Source: Hermatobates lingyangjiaoensis (taxonomy: Eukaryota; Arthropoda; Insecta; Hemiptera; Hermatobatidae). From it: a DNA stretch of 64,000 bases. This document shows, one piece after another, positions 44,991-55,408 of this stretch. Position 1 is the first letter of the stretch. Each line of letters opens with the position of its first letter. Position numbers and translations under genes: made by a program. The stretch lies in assembly GCA_026182355.1 (NCBI GenBank), contig JAPFBL010000309.1, positions 496,001 through 560,000 of the forward strand, written 5' to 3'. The notes beneath the pieces are model-generated. The model was not told the DNA's origin and did no database searches. It saw only the letters and a program-made list of their open reading frames with translations.

Positions 44991-47683
44991 AGCCACATCG
45001 GCAAATATATATATATATATATATATACAATTAAAGAAAATACATCACTAGGGGAAATGAGATCTATTATTTTTGGGTGAACCTAATTTAAGATGTTTTT
45101 ATATTGTACTATATGTGAAAGGAAAAACTGTTTTCATAAGCTGAAAACAGTAAAACAAATCACTAAAACATAGAAACTTTTCTTGTTTCTTTGTCTTAAA
45201 ATTAACAAATTTAATAAACTATTCAGTCTGCTGAAAGTCAACGCGGTCCAAAAAACTTCGAGAAAACTTTTAATAACCTTACCTGTTTTACTGGTTGGGT
45301 TAAGTTACCTATTTATAACCTTAATTTAATGGAAACTTAAAACTCTATTTACCAGTTTCCTGTAAGTCAGAAATTTTTTTGAATGAATCCTTCATAATAA
45401 GATTTATTCGGCTTTTATACATTTTTAAAAATATCTTGAAGTCTTCTCAAGGTGTTAATTTGATATCTAAAGAGTGAAACATATTTTAAACTACTACGCT
45501 GTGTATGATGGAAATTTCAGTAATTTCTTATGTTCTTTGAATTTTTTTTTATTATATGTAGTTATATAGAATTATATAGATATATGTTTTCAATAAAGTT
45601 CAATATAGATGAAGAATGAAACTAGATTATGAAAGTTGATACATAATCACAGGAAATGTGTTATCTCGATAAGTTAGATAAAATAGGACAAATATTGATT
45701 TGACAAATATACACTCTTTGAAGTTCTCAAGATACGTTTTAGAGGATACCATACTGCATTTGCCTTCTTCAGTATTTATTGACGATATACGAGTGCATAA
45801 TTACAAACACTTTTTGACATTCACACGTTTTTGAAATATAAAATTTCGAAACGTTGTAGACAGAGTTGAGTATTTGACCAGACAACCCACAATGACTCCA
45901 GCAACATTAGTTATCATGTGTATCAAAAAAAAGTAATGTCAAATTTAATTGTTCTTTTTCTTATGAATTTGGTAACTTTATTTCACTAACTGTACTGCAG
46001 AGAATTTTTGTTAAATTGTAAGTCAGTCAAAATCTTTTACAGTTATATCCTGAATTTTAACACACACATACGCACATTGACACACACAAACACACAGCGG
46101 AGCATACTGTCTAAAATACATACATTTCATCATCAAACATTTTAAAAAATTGGCCACGATAGATTTTTAAATGTGTATGTAATTTTTTATAAATTCCAGG
46201 ATTTACAGTTTTATCATAACTATAAAACTTCCCTAATTGATATAGCGCTGAGTAATTTGGAGTTGAGGTAATACTAGTGTATAAAAATATCTGAGCTATT
46301 TACTTTCAGTTTTGTATCAATCTATCAATAATATTTTCTAATTGATCAAACAAAAAAATATAACGTATACTGTTTTTGCATATTATGCCTTCACCATATT
46401 AATACTTATAAGAATTACCACAATGTATTAAGAATAAATGTAAAATGTTCTTAAGTGCTTTCGAGTGTTATCACGTTCTCGAAAGAACTGAGGAAAGATG
46501 ATTTTTTTTTTCAAAACGACGTAACACTCAAAGGCTTTTAAGAAGTTTCTAAATTTCTTTTACTAGTTTCAGTGGTGTTTTTAGTAAATATGTTCATGAG
46601 GGAACCATTTGGTTTGCTTTTCTTGATATAACGCAATCATGATTCACATGTCAGCAGAAAACGTATGATCGATGTCATCTCTTTAGTTCTTTATGTTCCA
46701 ACGTGGCACATGTAATAGTTGGGTTAATTGTTGAATCCATAGCAATTCCTCCAATCTATTAGCATATTGATCCATCTAGGTATGTGAAAGGGTTTTCTAT
46801 TGTTCATGCTTGTAGTTCATTAATTCAAGCTGTACTATGTCATTGTTAGAATATACATAACTACATATATTTCAATGAATTCTTTAACTGCGACATGGTG
46901 AATAATGACTCAACATCTAAAGATTTTATTTTTCCTTCTGGCTTGATTACTTGAATACCATCCTGCTGATTATTCATAAGTACTATAAAGTAGAACGAAG
47001 CATATATTTTCCTGGTGTATACGGTGATATTATTCTACTGTTTAGCTAACTAGTAGCATCTAATACTTTATCAAGAAATTTCAGGATACAGTTAATCATT
47101 AGAATACTAAAAAAGAATATACAAGAGATATACAGCACAAAATTAACCAACCCGAGAGATGCAGGTCACAAAAAAAAAACAAAATAGTTAAAAAAAATAA
47201 CAGTCCCAAACTAAAAATTTTAAATTTCTTATTAATACAAACAAAAGAGCTATAGCTAAATACTTAAATAGAAAATAGCAACAAAGAACTACAATTTCTT
47301 TGATAATATCAAGTACATGTAGGGCGTGAATCCACACTGTCTTCACTTTGTTTATAGTGACACAAAAGAAGTTATTCGTATATTCAAGGTGAAATATTAT
47401 CTTTTGAAACACATGGACTGTGAGAAATGTGTATCAAATGTTCAACAAAACTGTGTAGCTAAGCAATGTGACCTTGATTAAGAAACATTTTTTTCTTAAC
47501 AAAAAATTTTTTTATGACATAAATCCATCATAAATAATTGCAGTATGATTCATTTTTTTCCTTTTCAATGTCACATCAGAATAATCATTTTATGGTAGGA
47601 AATCATATTCAACTGCTTTCTTTTACATTTTCTTTGTATAACATACATTATAGAATATACAAAAAATTGTTAGTTCTAGTAAG

Positions 47684-47690
<7 letters not shown>
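44991..47690. other. AT-rich sequence, nothing recognised
   Basis: CA-rich tract at 46060-46098. Otherwise no repeats, frames or RNA motifs. Confidence 0.45.
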
Positions 47691-47726
<36 letters not shown>

Positions 47727-47745
47727 CAGATTCAATAATATAAAT
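47690..47745. repeat. (TA)n with a family f terminus fragment
   Basis: TA tract (about 47690-47722), then taacagattcaataatata, exactly the outer edge of the family f elements at 43.7 and 44.1 kb, after which similarity stops. A minimal remnant or 5' truncation of about 20 bases. Confidence 0.6.
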
Positions 47746-48059
47746 ATTAGAACCTATTTATGTCTTTTTTTAAAAAATTTGCATTTAAAATTATGAAGGC
47801 TTTAGAATTTTAAAATGCCTTTGAAGTCATTAAAGATACTGTAGTTCATAATAATAATGACAATTTATTTATTTAATTTAAAAAAAATTGTATTATTAAA
47901 TGATTTAATGTATTTTTAAAATGATTTAAAATTATGAATTTTCTCAAAATCTAGGAAATCGATGTTTTTCTTATTATAAATTTCAACTGTATGGTAGATC
48001 AATTAAGATAAATAGAAATGACTATCTTTGAAAAAAAAGTATGATATTATTTAAATATT
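47746..48059. other. AT-rich sequence, nothing recognised
   Basis: Only tatttaaaat-type simple sequence. Confidence 0.4.
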
Positions 48060-48340
48060 TGGAAGGGAGCGGTAGAGTGAAGTGGTTAAAGAAAGGAATA
48101 TGTGGAGTGTTGGAGGCAGAGTAATCTGCCCAGGCTGGGTCCCAGGCTGGAATGCCTCCAATATCCCAGACATGTCACCCTCCATTCCTCCTCTTCTCCC
48201 TTATCTCTTCTTACTGGAATCCCATTTCCTATATAGCTCTGGCACACCCTATTCCACCAAAATGCAACTATACCAATTGATTACTATCCGGCCTTGCCCT
48301 ACATCTATCTATTATTAATCTCCTCTTTCTATAATTTGTT
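48060..48340 (+). mobile_element. SINE-like GC-richer unit (second type)
   Basis: A box-A-like gaagtggttaaag (48079-48091), then GGAGGCAGAG and a box-B-like ctgggtcccaggc, followed by pyrimidine-rich sequence to about 48340. Length and layout suit a tRNA-derived SINE, but box B is poor and I see no second copy here. The 78-codon ORF is a by-product of the balanced composition. Confidence 0.35.
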
Positions 48341-48429
48341 CCACCGGTATCTTCCAATAAATGAGAAACTACGTTTTATTACATAGTTAGTTGGTTAATT
48401 GACTTTTCTATCGTAAAATCGAAGTTGTT

Positions 48430-48760
48430 TTTAACATAATTTGTGTGCTGGTTGTTTAAGTGAGATAAATAATACTAGGATGTTGTGGATAAATTTTCCA
48501 TATGAAAAGAGCTTTATTGAAAAAAAAAACAAAGTGTTTGAAACATGTGTTCTTCTTCTGGACTATATGTTTGTAATGACGATACTGTTTTTAATCACCA
48601 TTATATGGTTTAAATGGCCTTCAGGACTATTTACTTCAAATGATAATATGGTTCATCTTCAGGATTATTTGCTTGAAAAGGGGACATGGTCCTTCTACAG
48701 CCATATATGCTTGAAATGAGAAGATTGTTCTTCTGTAGGATTGCACTATTGTAGTGAAGA
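48430..48760 (+). repeat. Degenerate tandem repeat, unit about 39 bp
   Basis: At least five imperfect copies of a unit like ggttcttcttcaggatta + tttgcttgaaatgag, spaced about 38-44 bases. The 92-codon ORF (48441-48719) spans the array; tandem repeats keep frames open by chance, so I do not call it a gene. Confidence 0.5.
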
Positions 48761-49439
48761 TCTAGTTATAAAGTAATTCTTCTTTATTCCCTCAAATCAT
48801 AGAAATATATATGAATACTTAACTGCCAGTTTTCAAAACGTCTAGTTTTGTTTATAGTACTTTGTTAATATGGAGACATAATATCAAAGTATCAGTAGAT
48901 TATATATCAAAGTATCTATGTATAAAACTTAATATATAAAATGAACTTTTTTTTTTAATATAATTTCCCTTTTCACAATGATATGCACTCTAATTTCACC
49001 ATCTATACAAAAAAAACAACCAAAAAAAAAAAAAGTACATTTACATAAAACATAACTAATTAAAAAAAAATCAGATATAATATATTTACTGTGTTCCATT
49101 ATTACTATTATGTGTTAGCATCGTTACCATTTGTGTACCATGTTATAATAAATACCTATGGTAGTTATTTTATGGCTGCTTATTTTATAATGAATTAAAT
49201 AAGACTTATTCCTTGATTAATTCAAGTTAGTGTAAAGGATTTATACTTGAGTTAAATGTTGTTTTGTTAGAATTATTTTTTTAATAATTCAAAGTCAGTT
49301 AATAAAGAGGGTATAAGACAATCACATCAATGGATTCACTTACTTTATTTAACTTGTAAACTCAAAAATTTTTTGTCATATTTATGCTATTACATAAATT
49401 GGTTGTAAACTTTATTTTTTCTCATAAGCATGTCAGGTT
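48761..49439. other. AT-rich sequence, nothing recognised
   Basis: A-rich and T-rich runs only. Confidence 0.4.
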
Positions 49440-49810
49440 AATGTCAGTTGAAATATCAAAATAGGTGTTTTAGGTAGTACAGGAACAAGGGAGCAACTAC
49501 AAGCGGAACTTTACAACTCGAGTGGAAAAAAAAGAATGGGCTTTCATGTCCGGTTGATATTAGAGGGGCGAGACGAGGGAGTATCGTTATCAGGGTGTGA
49601 AAATGGAGTCGTTTTGTTGACCGAGCTGACCCTATCAACACCTCTAATCTTCTTGATGCCATCTCTTTATACCCTGAAAAAAAAACTGACAATCTTAACC
49701 AAATTTGATATTGTGCTATGCTTTTCAAGGGTGACTGAATTTATGAATTCAACCATGGGTTCATTCATAAACCTACTTTTATCGCCAAAAGGTATTCCAC
49801 TCTAGTATAC
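49440..49810. other. Less AT-rich block with overlapping open frames on both strands
   Basis: 89 codons on plus (49536-49805) and 90 on minus (49456-49728) overlap. Neither has a recognised domain; the plus product has a hydrophobic centre. No donor or acceptor is clear. Likely a decayed repeat or a non-coding element. Confidence 0.2.
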
Positions 49811-50033
49811 ACCTGTTTATACAGGTATGATGATCTCAACAAATAATTCCCAAAGTCAAACAAAATTTAAAAAAAAAATTGAATTGAATATATTATAATA
49901 ATACCTGCAATAAATATAACATTATTGCTAAGTTATATTATTTTATTTATATATACAATCTTATATAATTAAAAGTAATATTTGTAATATATTATTTGCA
50001 ATATAAGTTAAAAATAATATATTTGTAATATAA

Positions 50034-50260
50034 ATGTTCAATCCACCAAAAAAAATAGGTAACATTTTTATTTATTTTCGTCTGTTAAAAACTTTTGAAA
50101 AGTTAAAAACCAACTTTAGAAAACTGGAGAAATTAAATAAAAAACGAACGAAAATGAAGATCGGCACACTCTTTAATATAACATGTCTAAATGAAGGTCT
50201 GCTCCCAAAATATACTAATATATATATAATTAAAGTTACAGCTAGAAGACACAAGAAAAA

Positions 50261-50265
<5 letters not shown>
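50034..50265 (+). pseudogene. PLE N-terminal coding fragment
   Basis: Open from 50034. Residues about 25-70 read NFRKLEKLNKKRTKMK, then LFNITCLNEGLLPKYTNIY, then basic VTARRHKKK before (TA)n at about 50263. The block F-N-x-x-CLNE-x-LLP-x-YTN recurs at 51.2, 54.6 and 55.4 kb beside HHR elements. It is the N-terminal region of PLE proteins, ahead of the RT, which is missing. Confidence 0.6.
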
Positions 50266-50294
<29 letters not shown>

Positions 50295-50297
<3 letters not shown>

Positions 50298-50599
50298 TGT
50301 GTTCTCTAATCGGGGTTCGGTCAATTTTCCAGGATAAAAAATCAAACTCTCGTTGCCAACGTTTCGGTTTTATTTAAAACCTTTTTCATAGGCAGAAGTA
50401 AGAATTTTTTAACTAAGAAAATGAAATTTACATTATTTAAAGGAACAACAATGTTAGTCGGACAAAACCATCGACTAGACTGTCGATAAAAACCGAAACG
50501 TTGGCAACGAGAGTTTGATTTTTTATCCTGGAAAATTGACCGAACCCCGATTAGAGAACACACCTATTCTATCAAACGGTCGATATATTATTGAATCTG

Positions 50600-50605
<6 letters not shown>
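50295..50605. mobile_element. Family f PLE inverted pair
   Basis: Left arm 50293-50390 and right arm 50487-50590 are reverse complements (ggtgtgttctctaatcgggg outside, GTTGGCAACGAGAG inside); the left arm continues to 50480 with the 43.7 kb palindrome sequence, while the right arm is cut short. The right end is ctattctatcaaacggtcga, then (TA)n. Structure as at 43.7 kb, but with an unequal junction near 50481 (gactgtcgataaaaacc). Confidence 0.75.
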
Positions 50606-50634
<29 letters not shown>

Positions 50635-50654
50635 TATATACCTATATATATATT

Positions 50655-51035
50655 TGTATTAGAGTTGGCAGCAGATCTTCATCCAAGCATACCACAATAC
50701 ATTGTATATTATTGAAAAGCAGAGCAGATTCTGCATTCACGACTTTTTTAAGTAGCTGTTCTTTTTTCCTAAATACACTTCTATGTTGCAAATGGCAGAT
50801 TTTCCAGCGACATTTTCAGACAAAAAACATAGTCAAATAACTACTACAATTTTTTTTATTCACTACCAAAAAAATTTTTAGTAGTTATTTGACTAAGCTT
50901 TTTGTCTGAAAATGTCGCTGGGAAATCAGCTATTTCATTGCCTCTGCAACATAGAAGTGTAATTAGGAAAAAAGAACACCTACTTAAAAAAGTTGTGAGT
51001 GCAGAATTTGTTCTGCTTTTCAACAATATATATAT
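50655..51035. mobile_element. Family g PLE pair, head to head
   Basis: 50655-50840 (minus) and 50889-51035 (plus) are reverse complements: TGTCTGAAAATGTCGCTGG, a middle coding block and TTCAACAATATA. The plus arm encodes MSENVAGKSAIS, HRSVIRKKEHLLKKVV, then LLFNN before (TA)n. The same block follows the hammerhead of the PLE at 54.4-54.64 kb. The arms start just after the place where family g has its hammerhead, and meet at a hairpin (gtcaaataact/agttatttgac). Confidence 0.7.
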
Positions 51036-51043
51036 ATATATAA

Positions 51044-51215
51044 ACAGATTTCGGATCTCACATTTCCATTTACTTAGTACCAAGTAAATGGAAATGTGAG
51101 ATCCGAAATCTTGAAAAACTGTATCGAAAAATAATACATAGAGAAGTTGGGAAGAAATTTAATAATGTTTGTATAAACGAAGGTCTGCTACCTAGTTACA
51201 CTAATATATATATAT
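51044..51215 (+). pseudogene. PLE N-terminal fragment with inverted start
   Basis: 51080-51210 reads PSKWKCEIRNLEKLYRKIIH, REVGKKFNNVCINEG, LLPSYTNIY, then (TA)n. The first 30 bases (gtaaatggaaatgtgagatc and on) are also present in reverse at 51044-51075, so two copies lie head to head with the left one cut after 35 bases. A distinct PLE subfamily from that at 50.9 kb, by protein sequence. Confidence 0.65.
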
Positions 51216-51217
51216 AT

Positions 51218-51299
51218 GTATGTATATATCTGATTGGTTGATGTGGGACCATATCAGAACCAGACACCTCATGTAGATTATCAATATATATATATATAT
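51218..51299. repeat. Short segment between (TA)n tracts
   Basis: tctgattggttgatgtgggacca begins here after a TA tract; the same start (gattggttgatgcggcacca) follows the PLE at 54674. A shared element end of unknown type. Confidence 0.4.
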
Positions 51300-51560
51300 G
51301 CAAATGAAAATACTAAACAGTCCAAACCGGACTTATAAATAAATGAAAACACCAACACATAAAAGAAGCGAGAACACTTACTGGATTAATATTTTGAACT
51401 GAAGTTTGTCGTCAGGAAGAGAGTAGAATGGAAGAAGAAGAGGTACGTCCGTTCAGGAGTGCAACTGGTAGGCGACTGTGAAGTTATGTATAAAGTAACT
51501 CACCATAAAACGTACTGAGGTCCTTTCAATCATACATCATCAGAGGTGGAGTGGATAGTA
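51300..51560 (-). repeat. Hammerhead-like relics, two units on the minus strand
   Basis: Unit 1: CTGACGA at 51409-51415, a stem AAC/GTT, CAAAATATTA instead of GAAA (AATATT palindrome at 51388-51393). Unit 2: CTGATGA 51537-51543, weak stem II 51528-51536, GAA 51525-51527, AGGACCT 51518-51524, C17 at 51517. Stem I of unit 2 has only two pairs. The order resembles other families; both look decayed. Confidence 0.4.
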
Positions 51561-52976
51561 AATATAAAAGAACAAGTTACGTAATTTGGTTAAAAATATG
51601 GTGGTATAACAACCTGTTATAATTATAAAAATTGCAAGCATTGTCTGTCTATATTTATGCCAATCAAATTAAACTAGTCATAATCTGTTAAACGATTTCT
51701 TCAATTAAAATTTCATTTAGTTTAACATGAATGACTTTTAAAAAGAAAATCCCCAAAGCGTTAATATTTTGTAGTGAGTGTATTGAATATTATACAAGTG
51801 TTATAGTGAGAACTTTTGATATTTTACATATATATAATGTGTATCATAATTATTTACTATAATTCGTTTTTAAATTATATTCGTTGTTTATTCCATAAAA
51901 AAATTGAAATAAACTAGTTGAAGGTATTTAATTTTTTTTAAATCGGTGAGTTTTCTTAGAATGAAAGGCTAATGTCTTTTGTTGGCAGACGACCAAATGA
52001 AGAAAAGAAACTGCCCACTGAAGGGGCAACTTTGCTGGGAATCACTGGTCTGAATATCGAGATTCATTGCATCCTCTGTAAATCAATTCTATTTTGCGAT
52101 TTCAAACAACTGTTCTATCTAATGCTGTTTGGGTTGTTATCAGACACTTCCACATTAGATATATATTTATTGATAAAATAATCACACATTCGCAAGTATT
52201 TCTTACTATTCGCCATTTGCTTTTACATATAATTGCGTATCATGCTTTATCATATGCATGATCCTTTTACAATTTGATGCAGTAGTATGTGTAATCATGA
52301 GGTGTAAAAATTCAACATTACCTAAGTATGCATAATAATACATTAATTATAAATTAAAATAATTTTACAACTGATAATTCCAGACTTTTGTTTCACAAAT
52401 ATTTAAACTTCTGGAAGGAATGAACTATTTAAAGTACCTGTTATTTGACATTATATTTTTTATATTTATGAATAAACAAAAAAGATTCACACTAAGAAAC
52501 TCTGATGACAGATATATATTTCTGGAACGAAAGAATTCCTTTATTGGTAATGAGAGAATAATATGAACGATTCCATTTATACATCCATATCTACTTTATT
52601 TGATTAAATCTTAAATAATGGAATTTCATTATTTAAGAAATGTTGAATTCATTTGTCAACATAATATTTAGTTTTGATAAATTATCTCATTCTACCATTT
52701 TCTCATCTATGAAGGCAACATCATCAAATTTTGTAGTTCTTGAAATAATAACTATTCCATTAATTACAAATTCGATTATATTGGCAAATAAATGTAACAT
52801 TTCTTAAATAATCAAATATGTTTGTTTATGGAACAAACTTAATTTACTTAAGTAAATAAAATTAAGTTAATAAATTAAGTAAATGTCGGTAAAATACATT
52901 GAATCTCGGGTATATTAAAAATATGTTTTTTCAGCATGTCAGTTAAAATAGCCAAATCTTATTTATTTGGAGAGTC
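51561..52976. other. AT-rich sequence, nothing recognised
   Basis: The 69-codon ORF at 51972-52181 has no domain I know. A short denser spot lies at 51970-52060. Confidence 0.4.
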
Positions 52977-54221
52977 ATGTGTGTTTCTTGTATACAATTT
53001 AATAAAGAGAATTCTGTTTGGAATATGTTTTTGGAAACAAAACACTATTTATATATAGTTCACACAGGAAAGAGAAAAACAAATAAAAAAATTACCAAGG
53101 AAGTCCTATTTCTTTCGCCAGATGGACGTATGTACCAGCAGATTGATGGTGTAGCCATGGGCTCACCTCTTGGAGTACTATTCGCCAACTTTTATATGGG
53201 AAGCATTGAAAAAGAGGCATTTTCCACCTTGTTGAAGCCACCCATGTATTGTCGGTACATTGACGATATTATTGTAGTTACCGATGACAGCAACAAACTC
53301 TCTCACCTACATCAACACCTCCAAGGCCTCTGGTCTGAAATTAACCTTAAACCATAGCAGTGATGGCCAACGCCCCTTCTTAAATGTGGTCGTTAGAAGT
53401 AGAATTGACTGTTTTCATACGGAGGTGTACACTAAACCCACCAACTCTGGACATTGCCAAAATGGGCAAAGTGAGTGCCTCACCAGGTATAAACAAGCTA
53501 CCATTAGTGCCTACGTCAGAAGAGCCATAACGCACTGCAGCGATTGGAGCAGCATACACAAAGAACTTGACAGAACCACCCAGGTGCTGGTCAATAATGG
53601 CTACTTCAATAAAGATGTGGAGGAAGAAATCGCTAAACACATGGACAAAACTTCAACATGGTGAGAAAGCTGAACAGGTCAAGAGTGAAACGATACCTCT
53701 ATGCTATCGTTCGCACATGTCCACACAATACAAGCAGGATGAACAAGCTTTGCAAAAAATCATAGCGGGTCATGTGAAGATGGCCAACGAAAGGGACTCG
53801 CTACGTCTTATGATTTACTATAACAATAAAAAAAACAAGCAGCTTGCTAATAAGAAATAATTACAAAAAAGAGACAACTGAAGTTCAGAGGAGTCATGTC
53901 GTGTATTAATTTATTTGTAAAGTTGGGGACTGTGCAACCCTACCATCCTGATACATTGGCATGACCACGACGAAACTCTCAAGGCGTCTTACCATGGACC
54001 TCGCTACAGGAGCACCGAAAGTGCACGTGGAGAAAAAACACCACACTTCACTCACACGTAAGATGGTTGTAGAGGGAACATCTATTTTAAACTTTAACAG
54101 AAACTATCTACATTTACAAATCCTGGAAGCCATCTACATAAAGGAAAAATGTCGGAGATTAACTGACAATCCAGTCAAATGTTTGTTATACCAACTTCCA
54201 GAAACTTTGACAATAAAGTGA
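52977..54221 (+). pseudogene. Penelope-like element: reverse transcriptase and GIY-YIG endonuclease, broken
   Basis: The PLE protein copies RNA by target-primed reverse transcription, using its own endonuclease. Frame 1 (PLE-like from about 53085 to 53355) has YQQIDGVAMGSPLG (RT motif B) and YCRYIDDI (motif C, the YxDD box). Frame 2 (about 53350-53660) has RPFLNVVV, VYTKPTNSGH, AYVRRAITHC, VLVNNGY. Frame 3 (53655-53860) has DEQALQKIIAGHV and IYYNNK. Frame 1 then resumes: VVY, stop, FICKVGDCATLPS, stop, YIGMTTTKLSRRLT, and LQILEAIYIKEK near the end. So at least three frame changes and two stops. RT motifs before B are absent: 5'-truncated, non-functional. Confidence 0.88.
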
Positions 54222-54632
54222 AATTAACAAAGACGGAGTGACGGCTGGTTATCCTTCCGGATGCTAGGATCACCACCTACTATTACCTCTTAGTATTGTT
54301 ACCTCTATATCACCGTTTCTATTGTTATCCCTTATGTATGCATTTCTAGTTGTATCCTGTTATTTTATTACTTTGAGTTTTTATCTTATTTATCTGTCTT
54401 AATATTTTATTCTGCCTGAGTATGACCAACGAGGTCGAAAGCTTGTGTTTAAAAAGTAGTGAATAAAATGTCTGAAAATGTCTCTGGAAAATCTGCTATT
54501 TGCATTGCCTCTGTAACATAGAAGTATAATTAGGAAAAAAGAAGAGCTACTTAAAAAATATCGTGAACGCAGAATCTGCTCTGCTTTTCAACAATTTATG
54601 CTTTGATGAAGATCTGCTGCTAACTTATACAA

Positions 54633-54660
<28 letters not shown>
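54222..54660 (+). mobile_element. PLE 3' region: UTR, hammerhead, then run-on into the next 5' end
   Basis: After the stop (54222) come about 190 bases of UTR, a hammerhead-like motif, and then sequence equal to the family g start (TGTCTGAAAATGTC, an HRSVIRKKEHLL-like coding part, now with stops), breaking off at ACNTATACAAATTTATATA in (TA)n. This order (end, ribozyme, start again) is that of tandem PLE copies with pseudo-LTRs. The run-on stops at the codons for YTN, as other copies do. Confidence 0.75.
54411..54449 (+). ncRNA. Hammerhead-like motif, family g (G8 to U)
   Basis: CTGAGTA 54416-54422 (CUGANGA with G8 changed to U), stem II 54423-54436 (GACC/GGTC), GAA 54437-54439, AGCT palindrome 54440-54443, U17 at 54444, then GTG, pairing weakly with TGC before the core. 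Position fits the PLE pseudo-LTR. The core change should abolish cleavage. Confidence 0.5.
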
Positions 54661-54674
<14 letters not shown>

Positions 54675-54677
<3 letters not shown>

Positions 54678-55105
54678 TGGTTGATGCGGCACCAAATAAG
54701 CTTGACTCATTTTTCAAGTTGAAGGCTTCTAGCTCTGATCGAAGTCACGTACAGTGGTTCTTCTCTTCCATGGAGTCATCTCCGCCGACACAGCAAATAG
54801 TATAAGTGCTCGCACTCACTCAGAAAATGAACAGTTGCCGTGCGATGTCGACTTTTCCACTTCGAGTTTTCCCGGTCCGGTAATGAAAAAAGCCATATGA
54901 CTGCCACCGCTATCTTGTTGAGACTCGTCCCAGCATGATGAAACCGCTGCCGGCCTGCCAGGAAAGGATAAGGACTCGCACTCCCTCAGGAAACACAAAC
55001 ACTAGCGCTGGGCATTGGCCCCACTATGCAGCGAGGTCTCATTGGTTGTATTTTTGGTTTGTGGGTTGGTTTTTGGTGTTTTAACGGCTATTGCTGGGAT
55101 TTTCA
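54675..55105. other. GC-rich block with a diverged direct repeat
   Basis: The block begins with gattggttgatgcggcacca after (TA)n. 54730-55040 is the most GC-rich stretch of the window. ctcgcactcactcag (54811-54825) and ctcgcactccctcag (54974-54988) with aa/cac after them form a diverged direct repeat, 163 bases apart. Minus-strand ORF 54816-54998 has no recognised domain. Perhaps an unassigned PLE subfamily's 3' region. Confidence 0.35.
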
Positions 55106-55160
55106 GTATATATATATATATATATCAGTGATCAAACCACAATAAGAAATGGGAGAACAA

Positions 55161-55203
55161 GACTAAGATCTTTCAACCGTAACAAGCGGTCTTCGTCAGA
55201 AGA
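55161..55203 (-). ncRNA. Hammerhead ribozyme motif, family b, minus strand
   Basis: Core CTGACGA at 55193-55199, stem II 55175-55192, GAA 55172-55174, AGATCT 55166-55171, U17 at 55165, AGTC 55161-55164. The 5' stem I partner is TCTT instead of GACT, so stem I is mostly lost at the palindrome centre. Confidence 0.6.
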
Positions 55204-55227
55204 CCCAACTGACTCAGTTGGGTTTTT

Positions 55228-55270
55228 GACTCTGACGAAGACCGCTTGTTACGGTTGAAAGATCTTAGTC
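55228..55270 (+). ncRNA. Hammerhead ribozyme motif, family b, intact
   Basis: GACT 55228-55231, CTGACGA 55232-55238, stem II 55239-55256, GAA 55257-55259, AGATCT 55260-55265, U17 at 55266, AGTC 55267-55270. Identical to the copies at 36.2 and 41.4 kb in all core and helix bases. Confidence 0.72.
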
Positions 55271-55336
55271 TTGTTTTCCCGTTTCTCATTGTCGTTTGAT
55301 CATTGATTGTTATTTCAGGTGTTTATGTGAAATCTT

Positions 55337-55388
<52 letters not shown>

Positions 55389-55408
55389 GTAAATATAATA
55401 TATATATT
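55337..55408. repeat. Long (TA)n tract
   Basis: About 70 bases of TA with few breaks, between the family b palindrome and the family d pair; both elements end in it. Confidence 0.9.

Larger units (their letters stand above)
55126..55305. mobile_element. HHR family b palindrome
   Basis: Left arm 55126-55212 and right arm 55214-55305 are almost exact reverse complements, joined at acccaactga/tcagttgggt. Each carries a family b hammerhead. (TA)n at both ends (55107-55125 and 55337 on). The tail (tatttcaggtgtttatgtgaa) is present on the right only, so the left unit was shortened at its 3' end. Confidence 0.8.

Noticed and set aside
48441..48719. 92-codon ORF
   Set aside because: Entirely within a degenerate tandem repeat of about 39 bp; open by repetition.
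53380..53640. 86-codon minus-strand ORF inside the PLE
   Set aside because: Antisense to clear reverse-transcriptase-region sequence; a shadow.
54715..54760. ctctgatcgaagtcacg, a hammerhead-like string
   Set aside because: The box is CTGATCG, not CUGANGA, and no stem II/GAAA follows.
2021..55408. Regular spacing of TA-flanked repeats as a CRISPR-like or satellite array
   Set aside because: Spacing is irregular, the units belong to different families, and the sequence is clearly eukaryotic.
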